Source of the DNA: Thermoplasmata archaeon | Lineage (GTDB): Archaea > Thermoplasmatota > Thermoplasmata > SG8-5 | Direction of reading: 5' to 3' | Length of the DNA stretch: 9,039 nt | Assembly: GCA_030655715.1 (NCBI GenBank) | Contig: JAUSPR010000138.1 | Span: 1-9,039, forward strand | Shown here: one piece after another, positions 1 to 7,183 of the stretch | Layout: the number at the start of each line of letters is the position of its first letter | Position numbering within the stretch: the stretch's first letter is position 1 | Translations under genes and position numbers: made by a program | The notes under the pieces: generated by a model | What the model saw: only the letters and a program-made list of their open reading frames with translations | Database searches by the model: none | What the model was told of the DNA's origin: nothing

Positions 1-369
1 GAACTTGGCATGGACCATTGCCCTGAGGACCTTCTTGCCTTTCGAGGCCAGGTATTCTGCTACGGTGTCATAGAAAATTTCCTCCAGTCCCTTATACCTG
101 TTTTCCGGAAGGATGAGCATGGCAATAAAGCCAGCTTCCTCGCTTTCAATGTCTCCCTGGGCAGTGCCGATTATTTTCGAATTCTCGATGGCCAGGAAAT
201 TGGCCTTCTCCTCAAAGTCAGGAGCACCGAAGATATATTGCTTGACAATATCAACCGACATGTCCTGGTGGCCAGGGTAATCGGCATGGGCCAGGTTGAG
301 GAATTCTGTGAAATGTTCCAGGTCGGATTCTTTGTTGATGTTCCTTATCTGGATATTGTTCAAAGACAT
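1..369 (-). CDS. GNAT-family N-acetyltransferase, N-terminal 123 residues (cut by window edge)
   Basis: Reading the minus strand from an ATG at 369 gives an open frame of 123 residues that runs off the left edge without a stop. It begins MSLNNIQIRNINKESDLEHF. The layout is that of a GCN5-related acetyltransferase: an N-terminal strand and helix (to about residue 25), a central strand pair around NFLAIENSKIIGTAQGDI (about 62-79), then GFIAMLILPENRYKGLEE (about 87-104), which resembles the acetyl-CoA-binding motif A, followed by a long helix and strand ending KVLRAMVHAKF. Such enzymes transfer an acetyl group from acetyl-CoA to an amine; the substrate cannot be told. The start is supported by GGTGA at 377-381, seven bases upstream, plus a GGAG nearer the ATG. 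A TATA-like stretch lies at 402-410, but the start it implies would nearly remove the GGTGA, so co-transcription with the upstream GrpB-family gene (48-base gap) is equally possible. Confidence 0.75.
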   Translation of the reverse strand, partial: MSLNNIQIRNINKESDLEHFTEFLNLAHADYPGHQDMSVDIVKQYIFGAPDFEEKANFLAIENSKIIGTAQGDIESEEAGFIAMLILPENRYKGLEEIFYDTVAEYLASKGKKVLRAMVHAKF

Positions 370-417
370 CTCTCCTTCACCCGGTGAAATACATTGTCCA
401 CGATATTAAATCTTCGT

Positions 418-966
418 TCAGCACCTCGCAAATTTCAAAATGTACCTCACGAACTCCCCCTTCCCCTCGGTATAAGCCTCCCTGTCATTCCCATATTTCA
501 GGGCCAGCTCCTCTTTCAAAGCCCCATATTCCCTGGCGGCCTCGGGATGCCCCCTGAGATAATCCCTGAATCGTATGGAATCGGATATTTTGGCATCCCC
601 TTCCGGATACATATGGATGTGGAATGACTCCTTTTCCAGACCAGCTGGGCCATAACCCTTGACGAACATAACGTGGTCTTGCTACTCAACCATTCTGATG
701 TAACCATTGACAATCATTATCTCATGGATTCTCTCAATACGGTCTGAGGCTGGTAGCTCAATCAATATATCTATCGTGGGCTTGGCCTTCATGTCGGGAA
801 TCGCGGTGCTGCCGATGTGCTCTATCCTCAGAACTGTGTCCCGGCCCAGAGTGCCGATTAACCTTTCCTTCTCTTGCCGGAAGAGAGTGGGCCAGTTACT
901 ATCATAACCCACCAGAAATATCGGGTAAAGCTTGCCAAGTTCGTCCTTGTCGGGTACAACGACCAT
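418..966 (-). pseudogene. GrpB family (UPF0157) protein with an in-frame TAG codon
   Basis: The minus strand encodes 94 residues from an ATG at 966, a TAG at 682-684, then 87 further codons in the same frame to a TGA at 418-420. Together they form one full-length GrpB-family (UPF0157) protein of about 182 residues. The first part has LRIEHIGSTAIPDMKAKPTI (nucleotidyltransferase-fold core with the family's HIGST-P and KPTIDI motifs). The second has MFVKGYGPAG, SFHIHMYPEGD, FRDYLRGHPEAAREY, LKEELALKYGNDREAYTEGK, all typical of the family's C-terminal half. Four sense codons (Q D H V) lie between the TAG and the next ATG at 667-669. No bases appear missing around the TAG, which falls in a variable stretch before FVKGY. 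The family role is poorly known; it resembles nucleotidyltransferases. Options are a point nonsense mutation, amber recoding (for example pyrrolysine), or two separate half-proteins. No good ribosome binding site precedes 966, so the mRNA may be leaderless. Confidence 0.8.
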
Positions 967-983
967 GCAGGAAACAAGGTACT

Positions 984-1008
984 CTAGCGTATAATTAAGT
1001 TATGCTAG
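984..1008 (-). promoter_or_regulatory. Likely promoter of the GrpB-family gene, flanked by inverted CTAGC repeats
   Basis: On the minus strand TTAATTATA (998-990) lies about 28 bases before the ATG at 966, the usual archaeal TATA distance, so transcription would begin at or next to the start codon (leaderless). The box is bracketed by CTAGC (984-988) and GCTAG (1004-1008), an inverted repeat that a dimeric repressor could bind. The operator role is an inference. Confidence 0.4.
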
Positions 1009-1065
1009 CAATATTAATATCAGATAATTATATTTATTAACAAATAAATGAATTATGATTCCGAT

Positions 1066-1272
1066 TTAATTCATTCCAGGAATGGGAACATGCAAAAAGG
1101 TATTGCAGAACCAAAAGAAAAACGTTATTGCGAGGAATGCGAACAAGAAGGCCAGAAGAATCTGTTTCCGTGAATATCTTGGATAATATACCACATTGGG
1201 GCTTCTGCGGGTGAAAAGCGGTACCATCATGTTCGGTCCGACGCCCGCATAATAATCTTTTTTCTCGCTCAT
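1066..1272 (-). CDS. Small single-span membrane protein, unknown function
   Basis: This is a 68-residue protein that I do not recognise. The first ~36 residues are polar and include GVGPNMMVPLFTRRSPNVVY and a basic run (PRYSRKQ) directly before a hydrophobic segment of about 20 residues (LLAFLFAFLAITFFFWFCNT, about 39-58). A short tail HVPIPGMN follows. The positive-inside rule predicts the N-terminus in the cytoplasm and one transmembrane helix; there is no clear signal-peptidase site, so it is probably an anchored protein. A GAGGA sequence lies 5-10 bases before the ATG at 1272. It sits 66 bases downstream of scpB on the same strand and could be a distal operon member, but an A/T-rich promoter-like stretch precedes it. 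Codon use resembles its neighbours, and the proline-aromatic N-terminal segment looks like a real protein rather than chance. Confidence 0.65.
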   Translation of the reverse strand: MSEKKDYYAGVGPNMMVPLFTRRSPNVVYYPRYSRKQILLAFLFAFLAITFFFWFCNTFLHVPIPGMN

Positions 1273-1301
1273 ATTCTTCCTCAGGTTTGTATATGAAATC
1301 C

Positions 1302-1317
1302 AGAGTATTAATAATTA
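1302..1317 (-). promoter_or_regulatory. TATA-like stretch before the small membrane protein gene
   Basis: The minus strand reads TAATTATTAATACT here, 30-45 bases before the ATG at 1272 and just after the end of scpB. Position and composition suit an archaeal TATA box giving a short leader. Read-through from the scp operon is not excluded. Confidence 0.3.
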
Positions 1318-1338
1318 TGTTCTAGAGGTAGAGAAAAC

Positions 1339-1836
1339 TCAAAGCCCGGCCTTCTTCGAGAGTATCTGCTTCAGCTCTTCCTTGGACTTGGCTTCCAGCC
1401 CGAAAAACTCGAAAAACTTGGGCGCTGTTTCCAGGATGTATCCCTTGTTGGTGCGGTTCTGGTATATCAGCTTCATCTTGATTAACACGTCCACATGATC
1501 CCGGACCTTCTCGCCGACAATACCGATTAATTCTTTCTTGTGCATTGGCTGGTAGTAGGCAATGAGCACAGCCGTTTTCGTAACTTCCCTGTCCAGTTCC
1601 TTCTGCGCTACTTCTTCGGTTTCCAGGGCGTAATCCGGTTTAAGCTGCATCGAGTACTTGTGAGCAATGTTTACAATGTCGATCGCTGTGTTCCTTGTCT
1701 CGTAGGAGCGCATGAGCTTGCGCAGGGCGCTTCTTACAGTCTTCTCCTCGAGGCTGGTGGCTTCGCATATGTCCTTTACCGAGATGGGCTTACCTGCGGA
1801 GAATAGTACCGCCTCCACAAGTTCGACATCACCCAA
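1339..1836 (-). CDS. scpB: Segregation and condensation protein ScpB
   Basis: This 165-residue protein has the two winged-helix domains of ScpB, the dimeric kite subunit that binds ScpA and regulates the SMC ATPase ring on the chromosome. Domain one contains VEAVLFSAGKPISVKDICEA (about 6-25). Domain two contains TAVLIAYYQPMHKKELIGIV (about 87-106), where the IAYYQP motif is diagnostic. The end has KGYILETAPKFFEFFGL, the usual ScpB closing motif. The start is a TTG at 1834-1836, one base after the TGA of scpA, with a GGTGGTG sequence just upstream inside scpA. No ATG lies near the expected start, and a GTG at codon 7 would cut into the first conserved helix. Length is slightly below the bacterial norm (about 180-200), usual for archaeal members. 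It is translationally coupled to scpA. Confidence 0.9.
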   Translation of the reverse strand: MGDVELVEAVLFSAGKPISVKDICEATSLEEKTVRSALRKLMRSYETRNTAIDIVNIAHKYSMQLKPDYALETEEVAQKELDREVTKTAVLIAYYQPMHKKELIGIVGEKVRDHVDVLIKMKLIYQNRTNKGYILETAPKFFEFFGLEAKSKEELKQILSKKAGL

Positions 1837-1837
1837 C

Positions 1838-2812
1838 TCACACCACCGCCAGGTTCTCTGTCGAGACTATCGGGATGCTCACCATGTTCTCCATCGGAAT
1901 CATGTCTCTAGATTCAACATTCTGTATGAATATCTCGCCATAGGGCAATTTCTGCTGGCTTATCTCGACTTTCTCCATCTTTGCCAGGAAAAGCGTGGAT
2001 ATGAACACAGTAACTTTGTCCAGCGTGTCCTTCGTATCCCAGACCTGGGAAATTGGAATGCGCCCGCCCTCGCAACGGCAAATGCGCTGCCATGTCATGC
2101 TGATGTCCTCCTGAAGGCTCTCGCCGTGAAGCTTGTCTGCTATGATTATAGGCGTATCTACGGGCTTGACCAGGTTCTTGAACCTCTCCCTCATGGCGAT
2201 TTCCTCCCTGGCCTCGTCGAATGCTTCCAGAAGTGTCATGAGCGTTACCGGGCGCACGTCCGTGCTGTGCACTGCCTCGGTAATCATGGAATCACTGCCA
2301 AGCACGAAATCGCTGAAATTGGAGCCAGGCAAGGGGTCGTAAGCCGGTTCCACTTCCCATTCGCTGAAGAATGTTTCTTCCGGCTCGTCAACCTGATCGG
2401 CCTTGTTGAGAATCCTGATGCTCTGGCTCTTGAGTATGGACCATGCCATTACGACCAAACGTCCAGCGATAATAAAATTTACATCGGTCTCTTTCTTCAG
2501 CTTGTCAAGGTAAAGCTTGGTAAATTCTGCCAGGTCGATGTTCCAGGGATCAAACTTTTCATCGATGACCAGTTGGAAGGCTATTGCGACCGCGCGGTCC
2601 ACCGGATTATCGAGAACGACCTGAATACCCATGTCCAGTTCTTCCATTATCTTGAGGTAGTTGTCCAGATCTATGTCCCGCTCATGCGGTTCCCTGACTA
2701 TGGCCTTGTGAAAGAGTAGATGATTCATTATCTCCGCCTCTTTCTCGCCCATTGCCTCGAGGACTCTCTCGCTCATTACCGCTCTCACCAGTTGTTCGCT
2801 TTTCGCTTCCAT
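1838..2812 (-). CDS. scpA: Segregation and condensation protein ScpA (kleisin)
   Basis: This 324-residue protein is the kleisin subunit that bridges the two SMC heads and holds ScpB. The N-terminal SMC-binding domain has the ScpA-type motif FDPWNIDLAEFTKLYLDKL (about 87-105), followed by the helix IAGRLVVMAWSILKSQSIRI. The middle (about 138-215) is acidic and variable, the expected flexible linker that carries the ScpB-binding stretch. The C-terminal winged helix has VTVFISTLFLAKMEKVEISQ and LPYGEIFIQN, the part that docks on the SMC head. About 60 residues (MEAKSEQL to EELDMG) precede the conserved core, more than in bacterial ScpA. The ATG at 2810-2812 starts one base after the smc TAA, and its GGAGTG ribosome binding site lies inside the last smc codons, so translation is coupled. 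The tail after the winged helix (ESRDMIPMENMVSIPIVSTE) is of unknown role. Confidence 0.9.
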   Translation of the reverse strand: MEAKSEQLVRAVMSERVLEAMGEKEAEIMNHLLFHKAIVREPHERDIDLDNYLKIMEELDMGIQVVLDNPVDRAVAIAFQLVIDEKFDPWNIDLAEFTKLYLDKLKKETDVNFIIAGRLVVMAWSILKSQSIRILNKADQVDEPEETFFSEWEVEPAYDPLPGSNFSDFVLGSDSMITEAVHSTDVRPVTLMTLLEAFDEAREEIAMRERFKNLVKPVDTPIIIADKLHGESLQEDISMTWQRICRCEGGRIPISQVWDTKDTLDKVTVFISTLFLAKMEKVEISQQKLPYGEIFIQNVESRDMIPMENMVSIPIVSTENLAVV

Positions 2813-2813
2813 G

Positions 2814-5800
2814 TTATCCCACTCCCTGGCCTTTCTCCGGGCCAGCAGCTTTTTGAGGCTCCTTTACGTCCCCAAGATCTACCTTCATTATTATGTCTGA
2901 AATTCCCTTCTTCTGCATTGTGACGCCGACTATATGGTCGGCCTGCCTGAGCGTTACCTTCCTCAGGGATATCTGGAGGAACTGGGCCTGTTCCGAGTTC
3001 TTCTTCACCATCATTGCCACGTTCTCCGCATTGATAGCGTCAAGATTTTGATCAACCTCATCCAGCATGTAGAACGGTGATGGATCATGCCTCTGTATAG
3101 CGAAAATCAGGGCCATGGAGACCACGCCCTTCTCACCGCCTGATAGAGCCTCCAATCTGTGAACTTTCTTTCCGGGCGGTCTGGCGTTTATCAGCATGCC
3201 TGCTGAAAATGGATCGTCCGGATTTTCCAAAATCAGTTCTGCGTCCCCTCCTTCGGAAAGTTCAGCATATACCATCTTGAATTTCTCGTTGACAGCATTG
3301 AATACCTTCAGAAGCCCGATTTTCTTCTTCTCATTGAGTTCATCGACCAGCTTGATCAGGCGCTTTCTCTGTTCCTTCAATCGGCCGAGTTCTTCCTTCA
3401 AATCGTCATGCCGCTTCTGCTGCTCGTCATAGGCATCCAGCGCCCGCAGGTTAACATTGCCCATGGACTGCATGGCCGCATCCGCAGCCTGGATTGTCTT
3501 GTTCAGGGTCTCGGAACTGGGGAGTTTTGAGATGTCCTTGACATCAAGTTTCTTCACGACTTCTTCGGCCTCGGAAAGCCTTTTACCAGCATTTTCCAGT
3601 TCTATTTTCAGGCCCCGGATGAAATCGTTCTTCACCTCTATGGCATGGGCCATCTTATCAATGCTGGCATCCATCTCTGTCTTGGATTTGTATGAATCAT
3701 CGCGCTTCTTGCGTAGCTGGGCAATCTCGCTACCCATTGAATCCTCGATTTTCTGCATGGCCTTGAGCTCTGTTTCATTCTTGGCCAGGAGTATTTCCCG
3801 GGATTTGATATTCTCTTCCTCTGATTTCAGCTTGGTCTCGATGGAATTCAGAGAGTCTTTCACTTCAGCCATACGGTCTTTCAGGACCTTTGACTTGCTT
3901 TCGAAAGCTCCCAGAGAAGCGGAAAGTTCCGCCTCATTCTTGGTGAATACTGCCAGCCTTTCCTGGGTCTCCTTCATGGCCTTACCCAGGCCCTTGGAGG
4001 CCATTGCCAGCATATCCTGTTCCTTGGTCTGGCGTTTCTTGTTTAGCTCACCAAGTTCAGCGGTGAAACGCTCCAAATCAGAGATGGATTTGTCCCTCAG
4101 TTCCCCGGTCTGCTCCAGTTCCTTTTCCAGGTTCTTCATGGCCTTCTTGGCCTTGTCAATTGAATCTTTGAATTCCTTGCGCTGGCCTTCAAGGTTGTCC
4201 GTGACTGCCGAACCGGAAGTATCTGATAATCCCACTTCCTTGACCTTGCCTTCCAGTTCAAGAACTTTTTCCTTTACGGCCTTCAGCTTTTCAACAAGTT
4301 TGTCAGCCTTTTCCGTGGCCTTGCGCAGGTTCTCAGCAACAATGTCCAGCTGTCCGCGGTCGGAAGTTCCGAGCTTCATCATGCTGCGTTCCTTCATTCC
4401 GCCTATCATGGCCCCGGATGCTTCCACCAGATCGCCGTCGATTGTAACGAGACGGACTCCGCCCATCCGCTCCCTCGCGGCCTCTAAGTTCGGAACCACA
4501 ATTGTATCGCCCAGCACATAGCTGATTGCGTCCCTGTAATCTTCCTTGAAATCAACCAGGTCGAGTGCAAAACCCAGGGAACCGCTTACCGCCAGGAGGG
4601 ACTTACCGCGTGGTCTCTGGGGCAGCATCTTGCTGAGCGGTAGAAACATGGCCCTGCCAACCTTGTTTTTCTTGAGAAAAGTAATAGCCTTTTCGGCGCA
4701 TGCGTCATCGTTCACTATGACGGCCTGCATTCTGTTGCCTGCTGCCGTGGCGATGGCTGTTTCATATTTACTATCCAGCTTCACGAGTTCTGCAACAGTG
4801 CCGTGAATGCCCTTGAGTTCGCCCTTGTCCCTGGCTTCAAGGACCGCGTTCACTGCGGCGCTGAATCCTCTTTCAACTGACTTTACTGCATCGGTTTCAG
4901 CTTTCAACTGATTGTAATCCCTGGTTAGGGTCTTGATTGCCGCTTCCAGTTCCATTGACTGCTTGGTTAGCTCAGCTTCTTCCTTGCGCTTGGCAAAGTA
5001 GCTGGCCTGTAGTTCTTTGAGGTTGCCGCTGGATTTCTTGCCGTCGCTCTTGAGCTCCTTCAAACGCCATTCAGCGTCCTTCAGCTGGAACTCAATCCCG
5101 GACTTCTTCTCCTCAAGCTCATCCAATTCCTTCTTCTGCCGTTCGGCCTTGTCAACCAAGCGGTCTTTTTCAATGGAGAGCGTCCTGACTTTTTCAGTGA
5201 GCTCATCAACACGTTTTTTAATCTCGATAACTTCCTTCTGGAGCGGCGTGGCTGCGGAGTCAGAACCCGCAAGCTTCTTCTCGGCAATCTCGAATTCCTT
5301 CGTGACTCCGGCAAGTTCAGCGGTTGCTATCTTATGCTTCTTCTTGACATCGAGCACCTCCCTTTCCAGAGCCTCATGCTCCCTGACCAGCTTGTCCATA
5401 TCGGCCTTTCTCTGTTTCCGCTGGACCTTCAAATCTGAAATCGAATCAATGGAATTCTGAATACTATCCTGGCATCTGGCAACCTCCACCTTTAGCGCAT
5501 CAAGGTTTTTCCGCAGTTCCGCGGATTCCGCGGTACTTTTTGCCTCAATGTCCTTTTCGGCCTTTGCCAGTTCCTTCACGATGCCCTCAAGTTTCTTTGC
5601 GAGACTGTCCTTCTCCACGGCAAGCTTGGATATTTCCTTGTCGCGACCGCCAATCTGGTCCTCGAGACCTTGAATCTCGTTCTCCAGGCTCTCCTTGCGC
5701 TTGTACTCCAACTGGGCCTTGGCCGTGTCAAACTTCTCCTTCTGCTCCCTGTATTTCAGGGCGCTAGCACGGTCGGATTCCAATTGCTTGAGCTGCTTTC

Positions 5801-6410
5801 TCAGCTCCTCAAGAATAATGCTGATGCGATCCAGATTGTCTTCGGTTTCGATCTTGTCTTTCTCAGCGGTCTCGATGTCTGAATCGAAGCGGCTGATGCC
5901 AGCTATGTCATCAAGGATTCCGCGGCGTTCCTTGGGACCCATCTCTACTATTCGGGTGATATCACCCTGCTGAACAAGATTGTAACCTTCAGCGGAGATC
6001 TTGGCATGGGAGAGAATGGAATCGAAGTCGGCGAGCGAGGATTTTTTCTCGTTAACATAAAAGTAGCTGAGATAATCCGCTTTACCGGTGGTGCGTTTAA
6101 CATATCTGGTGAGCTTTACTATGTCGGTAGCAACAGGAAGAATTTTGTCCGAGTTGTCAAATAGCAATGAGACCTTTGTGAATGAAGCTGCCGAACCGGA
6201 TTTTCCACCATTAAAAATCAAATCGGTTAGGCGGCCAGCGCGAATTGCCTTGGAGCTTCTGGGACCGAGAACAAAAAGTATGGCGTCAGAGATATTGGAT
6301 TTGCCGGAACCATTGGGCCCGGTGATGCCAGTGTAGCCATTGACAAGGGGCACCCTCATCTTTCCCTTGAAGGACTTGAAATTTTCCATCTGGATTTCTT
6401 TCAGATACAT
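2814..6410 (-). CDS. smc: Chromosome segregation protein SMC
   Basis: This is a full-length SMC ATPase of 1198 residues, the rod-and-ring motor that compacts and helps segregate chromosomes with ScpA and ScpB. Visible parts, in order: MYLKEIQMENFKSFKG start; Walker A GPNGSGKSN (31-39); RAGRLTDLIFNG; Q-loop region NLVQQGDI (about 145); a long coiled coil (about 160-530); hinge from GIHGTVAEL to GAMIGG (about 534-672); a returning coiled coil to about 1030; ABC signature LSGGEK (1089-1094); Walker B FYMLDEVD (1113-1120) with the D-loop LD following. All ATPase residues are present. A longer frame begins at 6422, but GGTGA lies five bases before the ATG at 6408-6410 and SMC proteins commonly begin MYLKEI, so I prefer 6410. 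After the signature comes GVVSMAL where many SMCs have LTALAL. The C-terminal tail (DVKEPQKAAGPEKGQGVG) is charged and probably disordered. It is the first gene of the smc-scpA-scpB operon. Confidence 0.96.
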   Translation of the reverse strand: MYLKEIQMENFKSFKGKMRVPLVNGYTGITGPNGSGKSNISDAILFVLGPRSSKAIRAGRLTDLIFNGGKSGSAASFTKVSLLFDNSDKILPVATDIVKLTRYVKRTTGKADYLSYFYVNEKKSSLADFDSILSHAKISAEGYNLVQQGDITRIVEMGPKERRGILDDIAGISRFDSDIETAEKDKIETEDNLDRISIILEELRKQLKQLESDRASALKYREQKEKFDTAKAQLEYKRKESLENEIQGLEDQIGGRDKEISKLAVEKDSLAKKLEGIVKELAKAEKDIEAKSTAESAELRKNLDALKVEVARCQDSIQNSIDSISDLKVQRKQRKADMDKLVREHEALEREVLDVKKKHKIATAELAGVTKEFEIAEKKLAGSDSAATPLQKEVIEIKKRVDELTEKVRTLSIEKDRLVDKAERQKKELDELEEKKSGIEFQLKDAEWRLKELKSDGKKSSGNLKELQASYFAKRKEEAELTKQSMELEAAIKTLTRDYNQLKAETDAVKSVERGFSAAVNAVLEARDKGELKGIHGTVAELVKLDSKYETAIATAAGNRMQAVIVNDDACAEKAITFLKKNKVGRAMFLPLSKMLPQRPRGKSLLAVSGSLGFALDLVDFKEDYRDAISYVLGDTIVVPNLEAARERMGGVRLVTIDGDLVEASGAMIGGMKERSMMKLGTSDRGQLDIVAENLRKATEKADKLVEKLKAVKEKVLELEGKVKEVGLSDTSGSAVTDNLEGQRKEFKDSIDKAKKAMKNLEKELEQTGELRDKSISDLERFTAELGELNKKRQTKEQDMLAMASKGLGKAMKETQERLAVFTKNEAELSASLGAFESKSKVLKDRMAEVKDSLNSIETKLKSEEENIKSREILLAKNETELKAMQKIEDSMGSEIAQLRKKRDDSYKSKTEMDASIDKMAHAIEVKNDFIRGLKIELENAGKRLSEAEEVVKKLDVKDISKLPSSETLNKTIQAADAAMQSMGNVNLRALDAYDEQQKRHDDLKEELGRLKEQRKRLIKLVDELNEKKKIGLLKVFNAVNEKFKMVYAELSEGGDAELILENPDDPFSAGMLINARPPGKKVHRLEALSGGEKGVVSMALIFAIQRHDPSPFYMLDEVDQNLDAINAENVAMMVKKNSEQAQFLQISLRKVTLRQADHIVGVTMQKKGISDIIMKVDLGDVKEPQKAAGPEKGQGVG

Positions 6411-6578
6411 TCGCTTCACCATGGAAACGAATGGTGCAAGCCTGACTTGTAAAGGCTATGTCGACTCTATGCCCTGCATCCGAGCATGAAGCCTGGTTCT
6501 CATTCAGATTTTACTGCCTGGCCAACTATTCAAACAATCGATTTCGATACGATTGTCTGCGCATCCCATCCGCTATTA

Positions 6579-6597
6579 GTCTGACATACCGTCAGAC
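6579..6597. promoter_or_regulatory. Inverted repeat GTCTGAC-N5-GTCAGAC, possible operator
   Basis: The two 7-base arms match perfectly around ATACC. A further copy of the right arm with two more matching bases (GTCAGACAA) occurs at 6697-6705, and a partial left arm (TTGTCTG) at 6553-6559. Repeated half-sites of this kind are typical of binding sites for dimeric regulators. If smc is transcribed from the TATA-like box at 6621-6628, this palindrome would cover the transcription start. Function is inferred. Confidence 0.4.
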
Positions 6598-6620
6598 AAG
6601 AACCTATATCTATATACTAG

Positions 6621-6628
6621 TATAAAAG
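6621..6628 (-). promoter_or_regulatory. TATA-like box, candidate smc operon promoter
   Basis: The minus strand reads CTTTTATA, close to an archaeal TATA box. It predicts a start near 6595 and an smc leader of about 185 bases. No better box was seen nearer to smc. The same bases read TATAAAAG on the plus strand, so direction is not certain. Confidence 0.3.
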
Positions 6629-6768
6629 TACATCGGTTAATGTATGACTCGTATAGTTATTCAACCCAAAAATAAAATTTGAGCGTGAAAACATATGTCA
6701 GACAAATATCATCAGCTCATTGCGAAAATGTCCAATATTTAATCAACTGGTTGTGCAATCAGCAACCA

Positions 6769-6793
6769 TTAAATACCTACCCCAATATCGGGG
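6769..6793 (+). promoter_or_regulatory. Promoter of the small acidic protein gene, with a GC palindrome
   Basis: TTAAATA (6769-6775) is a good archaeal TATA box and predicts a start near 6800. That leaves a short leader containing the ribosome binding site GGAGGT (6805-6810). Between box and start lies CCCC-AATATC-GGGG (6780-6793), an inverted repeat in the position where a repressor would block polymerase entry. Confidence 0.45.
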
Positions 6794-6817
6794 TGAAATA
6801 CGTCGGAGGTACTAATT

Positions 6818-6991
6818 ATGGAAGAGACTCTGTGTAATGTGGAATTCCTGAAGGGGCCGAAGGCCTTCATAGCGAGGGTAGAGAGCGACCTGGGCGGAAT
6901 AAGAGAATATAGAAGTGAATCATTTGAAGAAGTGCTGGAACAGGTAATTATCGACCTGCAGGAAGAGTTCGAATCTTCCACCGCACAGTAA
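6818..6991 (+). CDS. Small acidic protein of 57 residues, unknown function
   Basis: The frame runs from an ATG at 6818-6820 to a TAA at 6989-6991 and encodes 57 residues, beginning MEETLCNVEFLKGPKAFIAR. A strong ribosome binding site GGAGGT ends seven bases before the ATG, and a TATA box lies at the right distance, so the gene is well supported despite its size. The sequence suggests two or three beta strands (VEFLKG, KAFIARVES, GGIREYRS) followed by an amphipathic acidic helix (SFEEVLEQVIIDLQEEFES). This is a compact alpha/beta fold with no membrane segment and no metal-binding cysteine pair (a single Cys at residue 6). I do not recognise a family and assign no function. It is divergent from smc and stands alone; repeat element copy A begins about 20-45 bases after its stop. 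A 5-bp hairpin (TTGGC/GCCAA, 6996-7009) just after the stop could aid termination. Confidence 0.7.
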   Translation: MEETLCNVEFLKGPKAFIARVESDLGGIREYRSESFEEVLEQVIIDLQEEFESSTAQ

Positions 6992-7012
6992 ATTATTGGC
7001 TTTGGCCAAAAA

Positions 7013-7183
7013 TTTACTTGTATAGGTCGCATACGTAAACTACCAGCTCCTAAAGTGGCTGACATTTGTTGCCAGAGCTGGAAGTTTACGCGTGTAGGCC
7101 ATGCACCTGAATTATCCAAGCCATATAGCTTGGATTGTATATATTGATAATAGCACGGTGCATGGCGGTCTGCCACGTTTTAC
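7013..7183. repeat. Folded repeat element, copy A (candidate structured RNA or hairpin mobile repeat)
   Basis: Three nested structures are visible. (1) A long hairpin: CGTAAACT (7034-7041) pairs with AGTTTACG (7083-7090); an A/A mismatch follows; CCAGCTC (7043-7049) pairs with GAGCTGG (7075-7081); then a one-sided CTAAAG loop and an inner TGGC/GCCA stem. (2) A 10-bp closing stem GCCATGCACC (7098-7107) with GGTGCATGGC (7157-7166). (3) Inside it, ATCCAAGC (7114-7121) pairs with GCTTGGAT (7128-7135) around a 6-base loop. Copy B at 8922 onward repeats (1) and (3) with paired bases changing together. There is no coding frame that fits the conservation. The strand is undecided: the G/U-type pair in copy B's second hairpin favours plus, one in the outer stem favours minus. 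It lies between convergent genes, just after the 57-residue gene. Confidence 0.6.

Larger units (their letters stand above)
6423..6817. other. 395-base divergent intergenic region between smc and the small acidic protein gene
   Basis: No convincing gene or tRNA is visible here. The part next to smc (6423-6540) has mixed composition and holds only a weak hairpin (AGCCT/AGGCT, 6439-6457). The middle (6535-6640) is rich in inverted repeats: CAATCG/CGATTG (6535-6555), GTCTGAC/GTCAGAC (6579-6597) and the perfect palindrome TATACTAGTATA (6613-6624). The right part is A/T-rich and carries the promoter of the small gene. Its length suggests that smc is transcribed with a long leader or from a regulated promoter about 200 bases upstream. 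Confidence 0.6.

Noticed and set aside
10..387. Open plus-strand frame of 125 codons
   Set aside because: It is antisense to the minus-strand GNAT frame, which has family motifs and a ribosome binding site; the plus frame shows neither.
1712..2719. Open plus-strand frame of 335 codons
   Set aside because: It lies antisense to scpA and the start of scpB, and its translation has no recognisable domain.
3457..4521. Serine/phenylalanine-rich plus-strand frame of 354 codons
   Set aside because: It is the antisense of the lysine/glutamate-rich SMC coiled coil, which always yields such long serine-rich shadows.
6411..6422. Four-residue N-terminal extension of SMC from an ATG at 6422
   Set aside because: A GGTGA site lies between the two ATGs at correct spacing for the inner one, and SMC proteins usually begin MYLKEI.
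7034..7166. tRNA, C/D-box, H/ACA or kink-turn RNA as an explanation of copy A
   Set aside because: There is no cloverleaf or TTCGA-type arm, no paired C and D boxes, no two-sided pocket with a 3' ACA at the right distance, and no GA/AG pairs at the internal loop.
6769..7176. Minus-strand frame of 135 codons over the small gene and copy A
   Set aside because: It covers the well-supported 57-residue gene and the folded repeat; it lacks a good start context and any family motif.
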